Of a stretch of 64,000 nt of DNA, positions 46,851-56,605 are shown in pieces. Position numbers and translations under genes: made by a program. Source of the DNA: Candidatus Sodalis pierantonius str. SOPE (GTDB lineage: Bacteria; Pseudomonadota; Gammaproteobacteria; Enterobacterales; Enterobacteriaceae). The notes below the pieces were generated by a model. That model did no database searches and was not told the DNA's origin. It saw only the letters and a program-made list of their open reading frames with translations. Numbering within the stretch: the stretch's first letter is position 1; every line of letters begins with the position of its first letter. The DNA lies in contig NZ_CP006568.1 in assembly GCF_000517405.1 (NCBI RefSeq), forward strand, positions 2,604,001 to 2,668,000. Reading direction: 5' to 3'.

Positions 46851-47903
46851 TCAGCCGGCGGAGGAACGCTTGTCCAACGCGGATTTTAACTGGCCCACCA
46901 ATTCGCGGTGGAACTCACCGAGGCGCGGTTTTTCACCGGGCAACCACGGTAGCGGCCGGCACAGTTCCATTGCCTTCAGCCCCAGCCGGGCCGTCAGCAA
47001 CCCTGCCCCCATTCCCTGCGCGGCGCGGGCAGAGAGCCGGGCCGTGAGATCTTGGGATACCGAGTCCATACCGATTTCCCGTACCCATTCGCTAATACCG
47101 GCAAAAGCGATATTCACCAGCACCAGCCGGAACAGCCGGATGCGGCTGAAATAACCCAACTCAATACCGTAAAGCGCGGCTATACGGTTCACCAAGCGGA
47201 AATTACGCCAAGCGATAAAGCTCATGTCCACCAGCGCCAGCGGGCTAACGGCGACCAACAGCGTCGATTCCGCCGCAAATCGGCTGATAGTGAGCCGCAC
47301 CTGGCGGTCAATGACCGGCTGGACCAATCTGGCGTAAAGCGCCACCACTTCCCGATCGCTCTGGCTATCGTGCAGCGCGGCCTGCCAGCGTTGCAGCGCG
47401 GGATGATCGGCGTCGATGCCCGCCTGGGCGGCAAGCCGCTGGCAAAACGCCCGCCCCTCGCCTAACGCATGGCTTTTTAGCAGGTCCGCCGCATGATCGC
47501 GTAGCGTCACCCTTTCGCGCAGGCGGTAAAGCCTGCGCCATTCGCCGCAAATCGCGCCGAGGGCCGCCAGCACGATGATGCCACCGGCTGTGAGCGCACC
47601 CAGGCTGAACCACTGCTGCTGCCAGGCGGTTACGAAAGCGCCGATGCCCTGCGCGACGCTGCTGAGCGCCAATAGGCCTACACCCGCCACCACCATCCGC
47701 CGCCACAGGTTGCGTTTTAGCGTCAACGCGTGGGTGAGCAGCGCCTCAGGCTTGCCGGTGTCGTCTTCCGCTACCTCCGAAGGATGGGGCACAAACCCCT
47801 CGCTGTCGGCGTGAGTAAAGTGCCTGGCGGCGCGCAGGCGCAGCGCCTCAGGCTCGTTCAGCGGCGAATCAAAATCAATACGCGGTCGGATAGGATCGGT
47901 CAT
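46851..47903 (-). CDS. ycjF: YcjF family inner-membrane protein
   Basis: The 350-residue protein (E. coli 353) has two membrane spans near residues 70-90 and 100-115 (VVAGVGLLALSSVAQGIGAF) and the conserved C-terminal DUF697-type region (VDMSFIAWRNFRLVNRIAALYG). It forms a stress-linked pair with ycjX downstream of the psp genes in enterics. Its ATG overlaps the ycjX stop, but ycjX is now broken. Biochemical function is unknown. Confidence 0.93.
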   Translation of the reverse strand: MTDPIRPRIDFDSPLNEPEALRLRAARHFTHADSEGFVPHPSEVAEDDTGKPEALLTHALTLKRNLWRRMVVAGVGLLALSSVAQGIGAFVTAWQQQWFSLGALTAGGIIVLAALGAICGEWRRLYRLRERVTLRDHAADLLKSHALGEGRAFCQRLAAQAGIDADHPALQRWQAALHDSQSDREVVALYARLVQPVIDRQVRLTISRFAAESTLLVAVSPLALVDMSFIAWRNFRLVNRIAALYGIELGYFSRIRLFRLVLVNIAFAGISEWVREIGMDSVSQDLTARLSARAAQGMGAGLLTARLGLKAMELCRPLPWLPGEKPRLGEFHRELVGQLKSALDKRSSAG

Positions 47904-48685
47904 CGTAATTTATCCCCCAGCAAAAACTCCATGACGGCATCCATGCGAATATGCGGTAACGGGGCGTCGCTCTCACGCGCCTACGGATGGAAGGCCTCGA
48001 ACTGAAACTGCTGGTGTTGCCAAAAGGCGGGTCCCGGTAAGCGTGCCGGCACCTCTCCCGGATAAAACGTGAGCGGCGCTCCGTCCTCCAGCCGATCTCC
48101 TTTGAGCGCCGGCAGGCTTTGTCCCTGATGCATCACCGCGCCATTAAGCGTGGACTGAATCGCCACCACCCCGGCGCAATCCATACTGATGCCCTCAAAA
48201 GCGGCATTTTGCCAGGCGTCTTTCACCAACTGCTGCAACAGCGAGACCAGATTGGCGTGCTGATCGGCGGTCACATGATCCGCTTTGCTCGCGGCAAACA
48301 TCAACTTATCAATACAGGGGGGAAATAGCCGGCGATACAGACTACGCTTGCCGTAATGAAAGCTGCGCATCAATTGCGTCAGCGCCAGACGCATGTCGTT
48401 AAAGGCATCGGGCCCCCGGTTGAGCGCCGCAATACCTTCATCGTAAGTAAAACGTGACAACCCCAGGTTACGCTGAGGCACCCGCCGCACGCCCAGCAGC
48501 CGGCCTTCGCGGGCCACATTGAACAACGGCAGGCGTGCGCCATGATTAGCCATAAGCAGCTGATTGACGAGCGAAGTAATAAACGTGGTCTTACCGCTAC
48601 GGCTCAGGCCGGTCACCGACAGCCGCAGGTGCCGGTCAAGCCCGCGATTCACCAGCGCATTAAATTCGGTTTGCAGTATTTTCAT
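47900..48685 (-). pseudogene. ycjX: ycjX, P-loop protein, large internal deletion and stop
   Basis: YcjX is a 465-residue P-loop NTPase. Here the N-terminus with the P-loop (LSVTGLSRSGKTTFITSLVNQ) runs to FTYDEGIAALN and joins directly to GPDAFNDMRLALTQLMRSF, losing about 210 residues in frame. After FEAFHP a TAG (47981-47983) replaces a Gln codon; the tail LPHIRMDAVMEFLLGDKLR still follows to the overlap with ycjF. The function is certainly lost. No IS scar is at the deletion. Confidence 0.92.
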
Positions 48686-49225
48686 CGGCGGTTTCCCTTT
48701 GCTCTTCCCTGTTTCTTCACGTCACGGCGTGCAGCTATTGTAGCGGAAACCGCAATGCCGTTCGCTTTTTTTGCCCGCCGTTGCGCGCCTTGAAACCCAC
48801 GGCGCCGAGGCCAGCCCCAACGCGCGCCCTCTTCCGCTTAGCTCATCACTCCCCGCCTTGCAGGGAACGCCAGCCTGTCCGCAAGGCGTGGCGTCTGATC
48901 CCAGGGCTCAGCCGCCTGCGCCAGTAGCATCGATAAGACATTAGAAGGGAGGGATAGACGGTGCGCTTTAGGGGACCGGCGCAAGCCGCATCACCGCGGT
49001 GCGGTCGGGGACGCTCGATGCTCAACGGCGGCGAAACGGCCTGCCCGAGGTGGTACCACGACCGGCGGCGGGCGGCGGGATATACGGGCCAACAGCCGGG
49101 CGCTTACGGCGGCGGGGACTCGGCTCAACAACGCCAGCAGAAGAAAACGGACGAGCGCAATCATAGCTGACGAAACCGGTTACGCAGGCTAAAAGCCGGC
49201 GACGTGACATACTGTTCCACGCGGC
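48686..49225. other. gap where psp genes would be expected
   Basis: In E. coli ycjX follows the psp operon region. In these 540 bp I recognise no pspA, pspB, pspC, pspD or pspE sequence. It is GC-rich with short unconvincing frames. Confidence 0.45.
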
Positions 49226-50470
49226 GAGCCTGTTTAGAAATTTGTGTATTTGCCTGATTTTGATATGTTCAATCCAACATCAAAAACAGGTTAATTTATG
49301 GACGAAAAACAGTTGCAGGCTCTGGCTAACGAACTGGCCAAAAATCTCAAAACCCCTGAAGATCTCAGTCACTTCGATCGGCTGCTGAAAAAAATTAGCG
49401 TCGAAGCAGCTCTCAATGCCGAAATGATCCATCACCTCGGCTACGATAAAAATCAGCCTAAACCGGGGACCAACGCCCGCAACGGCTATTCCACAAAAAC
49501 CGTTACCACTGGCGATGGCCCGCTGGCGCTGCGTACTCCGCGCGATCGTGACGGTTCCTTTGAACCGCAACTGGTGAAGAAGAACCAGACCCGGATTACC
49601 GGGATGGATAACCAGATTTTATCGTTGTACGCCAAAGGGATGACCACCCGCGAGATCGCCGCCGCGTTCAAAGAGCTGTATGACGCCGATGTCTCGCCGG
49701 CGCTGGTCTCAAAGGTCACCGATGCGGTCATGGAGCAGGTTGTCGAATGGCAAAACCGGCCTCTGGATGCAGTCTATCCCATTGTTTATCTTGACTGTAT
49801 CGTTCTAAAAGTCCGGCAGGACAGCCGCATCATCAACAAATCTGTGTTCCTGGCGCTGGGCATCAACATCGAAGGCCAGAAAGAGTTGCTAGGTATGTGG
49901 CTGGCCGAAAATGAAGGCGCAAAGTTCTGGCTGAACGTGCTGACAGAGCTGAAAAACCGCGGCCTGAACGATATCCTTATCGCCTGCGTAGACGGGCTGA
50001 AAGGTTTCCCTGACGCTATTAACGCGGTGTATCCGGAGGCGCGGCTCCAGCTGTGTATCGTACATATGGTGCGCAACAGCCTGCGGTTCGTCTCCTGGAA
50101 GGACTACAAGGCCGTCACCCGCGACCTGAAAGCTATCTATCAGGCCCCTACGGAAGAAGCCGGCTTGCAGGCGCTGGAAGCGTTCTCCAGTGCCTGGGAC
50201 ATCCGCTACCCGCAAATAAGTCGAAGCTGGCAGGCAAACTGGGCCAATCTGGCCACGTTCTTTGCCTACCCAACGGGCATCCGCAAGGTGATCTACACGA
50301 CCAACGCCATCGAGTCGTTAAACAGCGTGATCCGGCATGCCATCAAAAAGCGCAAGGTGTTCCCGACCGACGCCGCAGTGAAAAAGGTGGTGGGGCTGGC
50401 GATATAGGCGGCCTCACAGAAATGGACAATGCCTTTGAGGGACTGGCGCATGGCAATGAGCCGCTTTATT
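49226..50470 (+). mobile_element. IS256-family element, 3'-truncated
   Basis: The left end is complete (GAGCCTGTTT at 49226). Sequence identity stops at 50470 (CCGCTTTATT followed by TAGTAGC instead of ATCGAG), so the last ~70 bp and the right inverted repeat are missing. A gene fragment follows directly. Confidence 0.93.
49298..50470 (+). pseudogene. IS256-family transposase, nonsense and truncated
   Basis: The frame is open from ATG 49298 to TAG at 50405-50407, where intact copies have CAG in LAIQAAS; the protein is 369 residues. It also has Asp-to-Gly and Asp-to-Ala changes (PTGIRKV, PTDAAVKK). The C-terminal codons after 50470 are lost. Confidence 0.92.
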
Positions 50471-50807
50471 TAGTAGCTGTTTTCTGTGCCGCCTTCGGCA
50501 CCGGAGCGGAAAACGGTGAATTTGCGCGTGTAGTGAAAGGCCTCCGGCGCAGCAACATCGGCGTCAAAGCTATACAACACCCCGCGTTTGCTGCCGTTGA
50601 TTTCCACCCGGCGACTGTGAATGGTCAGCTCGTCGCGCAGTTTTTCGATAGCCTGTGGCGCACGGATAAGCAGCAGCCGAAACGGCAATTCGTAGCTCGT
50701 CACATACGGCAGGCTGTGCAGCGCCAGTCTGACGCGGGCAATTTCCCCGGCGTGCTGTTGCTGCACGATGAGCCACTGCTTGGCCTGATGCGGGGTTTCG
50801 CTGACCT
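50471..50807 (-). pseudogene. fragment of an unidentified gene between two IS256 copies
   Basis: The minus strand is open from 50807 down to TAA at 50470-50472, about 110 residues with no start at the IS junction: ETPHQAKQWLIVQQQHAGE, then VTSYELPFRLLLIRAPQAI and FHYTRKFTVFRSGAEG. The composition is that of a real protein C-terminus, but I do not recognise the family. Its 5' part was removed where the second IS256 begins at 50808. Confidence 0.6.
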
Positions 50808-52122
50808 GACCCTGTACACGATTCTGTGTAAATGCCTTTTCTCAGAAGTGACCGTCCAGGCGGTCACCGAACTCGATAATAAAGCGGCTCATTGCCATGC
50901 GCCAGTCCCTCAAAGGCATTGTCCATTTCTGTGAGGCCGCCTGTATCGCCAGCCACACCACCTTTTTCACTGCGTCGTCGGTCGGGAACACCTTGCGCTT
51001 TTTGATGGCATGCCGGATCACGCTGTTTAACGACTCGATGGCGTTGGTCGTGTAGATCACCTTGCGGATGTCCGTTGGGTAGGCAAAGAACGTGGCCAGA
51101 TTGGCCCAGTTTGCCTGCCAGCTTCGACTTATTTGCGGGTAGCGGATGTCCCAGGCACTGGAGAACGCTTCCAGCGCCTGCAAGCCGGCTTCTTCCGTAG
51201 GGGCCTGATAGATAGCTTTCAGGTCGCGGGTGACGGCCTTGTAGTCCTTCCAGGAGACGAACCGCAGGCTGTTGCGCACCATATGTACGATACACAGCTG
51301 GAGCCGCGCCTCCGGATACACCGCGTTAATAGCGTCAGGGAAACCTTTCAGCCCGTCTACGCAGGCGATAAGGATATCGTTCAGGCCGCGGTTTTTCAGC
51401 TCTGTCAGCACGTTCAGCCAGAACTTTGCGCCTTCATTTTCGGCCAGCCACATACCTAGCAACTCTTTCTGGCCTTCGATGTTGATGCCCAGCGCCAGGA
51501 ACACAGATTTGTTGATGATGCGGCTGTCCTGCCGGACTTTTAGAACGATACAGTCAAGATAAACAATGGGATAGACTGCATCCAGAGGCCGGTTTTGCCA
51601 TTCGACAACCTGCTCCATGACCGCATCGGTAACCTTTGAGACCAGCGCCGGCGAGACATCGGCGTCATACAGCTCTTTGAACGCGGCGGCGATCTCGCGG
51701 GTGGTCATCCCTTTGGCGTACAACGATAAAATCTGGTTATCCATCCCGGTAATCCGGGTCTGGTTCTTCTTCACCAGTTGCGGTTCAAAGGAACCGTCAC
51801 GATCGCGCGAAGTACGCAGCGCCAGCGGGCCATCGCCAGTGGTAACGGTTTTTGTGGAATAGCCGTTGCGGGCGTTGGTCCCCGGTTTAGGCTAATTTTT
51901 ATCGTAGCCGAGGTGATGGGTCATTTCGGCATTGAGAGCTGCTTCGACGCTGATTTTTTTCAGCAGCCGATCGAAGTGACTGAGATCTTCAGGGGTTTTG
52001 AGATTTTTGGCCAGTTCGTTAGCCAGAGCCTGCAACTGTTTTTCGTCCATAAATTAACCTGTTTTTGATGTTGGATTGAACATATCAAAATCAGGCAAAT
52101 ACACAAATTTCTAAACAGGCTC
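50808..52122 (-). mobile_element. IS256-family element, full length, flanks do not match
   Basis: This is a complete 1315-bp copy in reverse, opposed to the copy at 49226. The flanks GCTGACCT (left) and TTTAACTA (right) are not duplicates. The right flank is Mu-like element DNA and the left flank an unrelated gene fragment, so recombination or deletion created this junction. Confidence 0.93.
50842..52050 (-). pseudogene. IS256-family transposase, early nonsense mutation
   Basis: From ATG 52050 codon 53 is TAG (51892-51894), where intact copies read CAG in KNQPKPG. The remaining 349 codons are open to the normal stop at 50842. Translation from an internal start could give about 310 residues. 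Confidence 0.92.
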
Positions 52123-52374
52123 TTTAACTATATAAAATATAAATGCATTGAGTATGTTTATCAACAAAATCGTTAATTGAAACTGTTTAAACGGCTTTCA
52201 AACTTACTCAAACCACGGCCAATCCAGTCCAGAATATAGTGCAAAAAACTCATTTTTCGCTCATTTTTTGCGACGAGTCCAAAATCCTTAAAATGGCTGT
52301 AAGCCGCGCCAGTAAAGGGCTTCCGGCTAATCCACCGTTCCCCCTGAGAGTCCAGAAATGCTTGCCACCCCACA
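52123..52374 (-). mobile_element. Mu-like element 3, terminal 250 bp only
   Basis: This is a near-exact copy of the repressor-side terminus of element 1 (9808-10040), ending ACCCCACA at 52374 (TGTGGGGTGGCAAGC on the minus strand). The rest of the element is gone, replaced by the IS256 at 50808-52122. It shows that a third insertion existed, about 175 bp upstream of the tonB start. Confidence 0.8.
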
Positions 52375-52495
52375 TAGACGGTGAAAGGCGTAGAGTGAAG
52401 GTCCAAAACTCTGCGCGCAGGGCGCGAAAAGTCCGAGGCGCTAGCGCTCAGGCAGATAAAAACGCTAAACGACAAAGAGATCGCTGACAGTTATT

Positions 52496-52514
52496 GAATA
52501 TGATTGCTATTTGC
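52496..52514. promoter_or_regulatory. weak candidate Fur box upstream of tonB
   Basis: GAATATGATTGCTATTTGC agrees with the Fur consensus at about 11 of 19 positions and lies 36 bp before the tonB start. tonB is Fur-regulated in enterics, so position supports it; the match alone does not. Confidence 0.35.
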
Positions 52515-52549
52515 ATTTAAACTTTTCCCTCAACCACGACTTCAATGAT

Positions 52550-53224
52550 ATGGCGTTAACTATTTTGAATCAGACTCATCGCTTTTCCTGGCCGTTTATT
52601 GCGTCTGCCGGATTACACGCCTCTTTGGTCGCAGGATTACTTTATGCCACGGTCCCGCCGATGAGTTTACCTTCCGCCGTCGAGCAGCCCATGACCGTTA
52701 TGCTGGTGGCGCCCGAACCGCAGCAGGCGCCGCCGGTTGAGCAACCGCCCGATCCGCAACCTGTGGCGCCGGAGCCGGAAGTTGCGCCGCAGCCCGTTCC
52801 TGAGCCGGAACCCGAACCTGTACCCGAGCCTCCGGCGCCGGTACAGGTGCCCAAACCCGTGCCGAAGCCCAAGCCAAAACCCAAACCCGAGCGGCACCGG
52901 GAGATCAAGCCGCGGACGCCAAAACCCGAGACGCGCCCGGCATCGCCCGCCCCCAGCGCGCCGCGGGCGACGTTTCGCACCGACCCTATTTATCCTCCGC
53001 GGGCCAGTGCGTTAGGGATTGAGGGCCGTGTTAGTGTGATGTATGACGTTGATGCCGAGGGTCGGGTGGAAAATATACGTATCGTTTCGGCCCAGCCGCG
53101 CAATATGTTCGAGCGCGGTATTCGTTTAGCGATGCGCCGCTGGACCTATGAGACCGGCAAGCCCACCGCTAATATGACGGTCAATTTCCAATTTGATATT
53201 AAGGGCGTCAGCAGCGGCGAATAG
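52550..53224 (+). CDS. tonB: energy transducer TonB
   Basis: TonB carries proton-motive energy from ExbB-ExbD to outer-membrane siderophore and vitamin B12 receptors. From ATG 52550 the protein is 224 residues; a TTG at 52511 would add 13. It has an N-terminal anchor (FSWPFIASAGLHASLVAGLLY), a long Pro-Glu/Pro-Lys spacer (about 45-130) and the C-terminal domain (YPPRASALGIEGRVSVMYDV to MRRWTYETGKPTANMTV). The promoter region was brought close to a Mu-like element end at 52374. Confidence 0.95.
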   Translation: MALTILNQTHRFSWPFIASAGLHASLVAGLLYATVPPMSLPSAVEQPMTVMLVAPEPQQAPPVEQPPDPQPVAPEPEVAPQPVPEPEPEPVPEPPAPVQVPKPVPKPKPKPKPERHREIKPRTPKPETRPASPAPSAPRATFRTDPIYPPRASALGIEGRVSVMYDVDAEGRVENIRIVSAQPRNMFERGIRLAMRRWTYETGKPTANMTVNFQFDIKGVSSGE

Positions 53225-53434
53225 CGGGACGGGGCCGGCGCTAGGCCGGCTGTCCGCGGTCATTGTAGGGGGCCGGATGAACGGCCATATTGCCGCTGGC
53301 GCACGGCGAGCAAGGTGCAAATGAAGGTGCGGCCAACGGCAGGTGCCTTCGCGTTAAGAGAGGATGTAACGGCGGGTAAACAGGCCGGCACCGGCGCAGC
53401 CGCCGAACGAAAGGGGCTTAAGGGCGCCGTTGAG

Positions 53435-53839
53435 CTAGCGCTTGTCCGGCGGCAGCGGCTGGGGTTTGCCGCTGTTATCCACCGCGACGTAGGTAAACAC
53501 CGCCTCGGTAGCCCGGTAGCGCTGGCCGATGGGCTCCGATGACACTTTTTTCACCCATACCTCGATATTGATGGTCAACGAACTGGTCCCCGTTTTCAGA
53601 CATTGGGCATAGCAACAGATGACATCGCCCACCGCCACCGGTTTTAAAAACGTCATGCCGTCGACGCGCACCGTCACGACCCGGCTCTGCGCCAGCTCTC
53701 TCGCCAAAATAGCGCCGCCAATATCCATTTGCGACATCAGCCAGCCGCCAAAAATATCGCCGTTGGCATTGGTGTCAGCCGGCATGGCCAGCGTGCGCAG
53801 CACCATTTCGCCGCTGGGCGGCTTAATCACTTCGCTCAT
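53435..53839 (-). CDS. yciA: acyl-CoA thioesterase YciA
   Basis: YciA is a hot-dog-fold thioesterase hydrolysing short to long acyl-CoAs. The 134-residue protein aligns with E. coli YciA: LRTLAMPADTNANGDIFGGWLMSQMD (active Asn/Asp region) and VEVWVKK-type sheet INIEVWVKKVSSEPIGQRY. ATG 53839 is preferred for spacing from GGGAG; two upstream start codons are possible. It is in the tonB-yciA-yciB-yciC order of E. coli. Confidence 0.95.
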   Translation of the reverse strand: MSEVIKPPSGEMVLRTLAMPADTNANGDIFGGWLMSQMDIGGAILARELAQSRVVTVRVDGMTFLKPVAVGDVICCYAQCLKTGTSSLTINIEVWVKKVSSEPIGQRYRATEAVFTYVAVDNSGKPQPLPPDKR

Positions 53840-53880
53840 CATCACTCCCGCTTAACATCACCCGCGCCAAAGGCGCAGGA

Positions 53881-54432
53881 TTAATGGGTATTATTATTGC
53901 GTTCATCCTCCGCCATATGGCGGTAGATATAAATTCCGCTGAGCAGTGTAAACACCAGCGTCAGGCCGGTGAGGCCAAAAACCTTGAAATTCACCCAAAC
54001 GCTCTGTGGTAGCCAGAACGCGATATAAATATTCGCCGCGCCGCAGGCAAGGAAGAACACCGCCCAGGCGATATTCAAATTGTTCCAAACCCGCGCCGGG
54101 AGTTGGATCTCTTTATCCAGCATACGTTGAATGAGGGGCTTGCCGAGGACGAATTGGCTAATCAGCAGTGCCGCGGCGAACAGCGTATAGATTACCGTCA
54201 CCTTCCACTTGATGAATTCCGCGTTGTGATAGTAAAGCGTCAACGAGCCGAATATCGCCACCAGTACGAAGGTAATCAGGGCGACCTTTTCTACTTTGTG
54301 ATAGCGCAGCCAGGTATAAACCAATACCAGCGCGGAGGCGACTATCAATGCGCCAGAGGCGTAGTAGATGTCGTACAGTTTGTAGACAATAGAAAACACC
54401 ACTAAGGGCAGGAAATCAAGAAACTGCTTCAT
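53881..54432 (-). CDS. yciB: intracellular septation protein A family (YciB/IspZ)
   Basis: This 183-residue inner-membrane protein has about five spans, starting MKQFLDFLPLVVFSIVYKLYD, with conserved EFIKWKVTVIYTLFAAALL and ANIYIAFWLPQSVWVNFKVFG. ATG 54432 matches the E. coli start. YciB is linked to cell-envelope integrity and septation. It lies next to yciC. Confidence 0.95.
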   Translation of the reverse strand: MKQFLDFLPLVVFSIVYKLYDIYYASGALIVASALVLVYTWLRYHKVEKVALITFVLVAIFGSLTLYYHNAEFIKWKVTVIYTLFAAALLISQFVLGKPLIQRMLDKEIQLPARVWNNLNIAWAVFFLACGAANIYIAFWLPQSVWVNFKVFGLTGLTLVFTLLSGIYIYRHMAEDERNNNTH

Positions 54433-54468
54433 AACAAAGTCCACCGGTAAAGAGGGTAAACGCCGCCA

Positions 54469-55224
54469 TCAGGCCTGCCGCAACAACATATACAGACGAT
54501 AAAGATAGATTAGCAGCAGAGCGGAAATAAGATTGCTCAGACCATTTAATAATACCGCCGCCACCAGCGATGACACCAGCGTGAACTGGGTCGCCAACAG
54601 AAGCACCGCTGCTTTAGCCAACAGCCAGAACAGCACCGCCGGCGCCAGCAGCCGAAGATTGGCAAACGCCAGACTGGCGCTCAGGTGCATGGATTTAATG
54701 GTGCCCAGATTATCGCTGGTGGCAATGACCGGCGCCAGGCTAAAAGCGATGGCCAGCAGGATACCCGGTACGATAATTAGCAACAGACCTAACTGCACCA
54801 GCAACGTCGTGAGAAAAATAAGCAGCAGCAGGCGCGGCAACAGCGGCGCCGACAGGCCGATCGCGCGCAATACGCTGACGGGCTGGCGATTGGATACCAG
54901 GCGAATCATGGTCAGCAATCCCCCAGCCAGCAGGACGTTGCCGACCAGACCGGCCAGGGTGCCGGCGGCGGAGGCTTTCAGCAACACGCGCTGCTGCTCG
55001 ACCGACATCTGCTGTACCAACTGCTGCAGGCTCATATCGGCAGTGTCGCCCATATGGGTACCGTTGCTCAGCGTCATCAGCAGCTGCTCGCTGCCCGGGG
55101 ACAGCGCATGTCCCAGCACTACGCTTATCAGCGCCGTCAGCAGCGCCAACAGCACGATACTGGCAAACTGATTACGGAAAAAATTCAGCATGTCGCGGTA
55201 CAGGGTACTTGCCATAATTGGCAT
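54469..55224 (-). CDS. yciC: YciC family inner-membrane protein
   Basis: The 251-residue membrane protein (E. coli 247) has STLYRDMLNFFRNQF at the start, then about six spans. Conserved blocks are LLKASAAGTLAGLVGNVLLA, VLRAIGLSAPLLPRLLLLIF and the end LISALLLIYLYRLYMLLRQ. ATG 55224 has a GGAG site. The role is unknown. Confidence 0.94.
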   Translation of the reverse strand: MPIMASTLYRDMLNFFRNQFASIVLLALLTALISVVLGHALSPGSEQLLMTLSNGTHMGDTADMSLQQLVQQMSVEQQRVLLKASAAGTLAGLVGNVLLAGGLLTMIRLVSNRQPVSVLRAIGLSAPLLPRLLLLIFLTTLLVQLGLLLIIVPGILLAIAFSLAPVIATSDNLGTIKSMHLSASLAFANLRLLAPAVLFWLLAKAAVLLLATQFTLVSSLVAAVLLNGLSNLISALLLIYLYRLYMLLRQA

Positions 55225-55278
55225 GGGGGCTCCTTGGCAAAACAATCAATAAATAGGCTAGCCCGCTATTCTACCCTG

Positions 55279-55689
55279 TTAATCCACGGCTTGGCACCCT
55301 AATGCATCATCCCGGGGCGAGTGCGGCATGATAATCTCCCACTGCGCCGCCGGTCGCGCCAAGGGCGGTAAGCCATAGTGCGCCCGAGCGCGATCGCACG
55401 CGGCGTTCGCCAGGCCCTCTTCGCCGCTCATGCGGAACTCGCGGCAGGGTGACGGGCGCGAGGCATAGATGGCGCCGCTCACGCTATAGCCGATTTGTCC
55501 CAGCAGCGCGCGGCAGTGCGGCGGGCGATCGTTGCTGCCCGCCATACAGCGTAAAAAAGGCGTGAGCGGTTCCGTTAACGCCGCAGGCACCCGGCCGGCG
55601 CCGTCATCCGCCTCGGCCCAGTAAAAAGACACGCGAAAGAGCGCGCAGCAGGCGCCGCAGGACATGCAGGGGTTGCCATCATTGTTCAT
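55279..55689 (-). CDS. YkgJ-family cysteine cluster protein
   Basis: This 136-residue protein opens NPCMSCGACCALFRVSFYWAE, the Cys-rich motif (CxxCxxCC) of the YkgJ/UPF0153 type, with further cysteines at FLRCMAG, HCRALLG, CREFRMSG and ACDRARAHYGL. The cysteines probably bind zinc or an iron-sulfur cluster. Start ATG 55689. It lies between yciC and ompW. Function unknown. Confidence 0.88.
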   Translation of the reverse strand: MNNDGNPCMSCGACCALFRVSFYWAEADDGAGRVPAALTEPLTPFLRCMAGSNDRPPHCRALLGQIGYSVSGAIYASRPSPCREFRMSGEEGLANAACDRARAHYGLPPLARPAAQWEIIMPHSPRDDALGCQAVD

Positions 55690-55965
55690 GCTGTTATCCA
55701 CCGAGGCCACAACGTTGAACCCGAACTGACACACTCGCAAACTACCCAGCCCGCCGCCTGAAAGCAACAGAAATGACTTATCACCGCTTTTTTTGCTGTT
55801 GTTGCCGTTCCGTTGATATGGATCAACCCGTAAATAGTAGGGGAATTGATATAACGCTTGTTATCGGTGATACATATCAATTCGCCTCTACGCCACCGAG
55901 AGTTCGGAAGGTGATAAGGATCAAATTCACCCCTAATGGTAAGCAAAATAGCAATGGAGCAGGGT

Positions 55966-56440
55966 ATGAAAACAACCGTTTTGGCCGCGTCCGTGGCCGC
56001 TATTCTTTTTAGTCAACCCGTATTCGCACACCAGGACGGTGATTTTATCGCCCGTGCCGGCAGTATTACCGTCCGGCCCAGCGAGAGTTCGGATAATGTG
56101 TTGGGGCTGGGCGAGTTCAATGTCAGCAATAACACGCAACTGGGGCTGATCTTTGGTTATATGATCACCGATAATATCGGTGTCGAGTTGTTGGCGGCGA
56201 CGCCGTTCAGTCACCGCGTCGGGCTTAACAGCACCGGCAATATCGCCAAGGTCAAACAATTGCCGCCAAGCTTGATGGCGCAATATTATTTTGGCGATAC
56301 CCAAGACAAACTGCGGCCCTATATCGGTATCGGCGTGAACTACACCACCTTTTATGATGCCCATTTCAATCAGAAGGGCGAGGATCTCGGCTTAAGCGAT
56401 TTGAGCGTGAAGCATTCCTGGGGTCTGGCCGGGCAGGTGC
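55966..56440 (+). pseudogene. ompW: ompW, outer-membrane protein W, 3' end replaced by IS21 element
   Basis: OmpW is an eight-stranded beta-barrel of about 212 residues. From ATG 55966 there is a signal peptide (MKTTVLAASVAAILFSQPVFA), then HQDGDFIARAGSITVRPSES and further barrel strands as far as VKHSWGLAGQV. At about 56440 the IS21 terminal repeats begin and the frame ends at 56466. The last ~55 residues, including the C-terminal Phe needed for BAM recognition, are missing and do not reappear beyond the IS. Confidence 0.92.
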
Positions 56441-56453
56441 TGGTTCCGGTCAT

Positions 56454-56556
56454 ATCCGATCACTGATTCCGATTTCACCCGATCATTAATTCTGATTTCA
56501 TCCGATCACTGATTCCGGTCGCCCGATCAGCGATTCCGATTCTGTCCGATCGCTCA
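56454..56556 (+). repeat. IS21 left-end repeats
   Basis: At least five repeats of the form TCCGATCACTGATTCCG with variations (for example CCGATCATTAATTCTG, CCGATCAGCGATTCCG) are spaced about 20 bp apart. Three inverted versions lie at the right end (58960-59020). Likely IstA binding sites. Confidence 0.8.
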
Positions 56557-56605
56557 TCTTCTGTTCCGCCATACTCTGGAGACTTTTAGCTTCCGGGGGC
56601 ATGAC

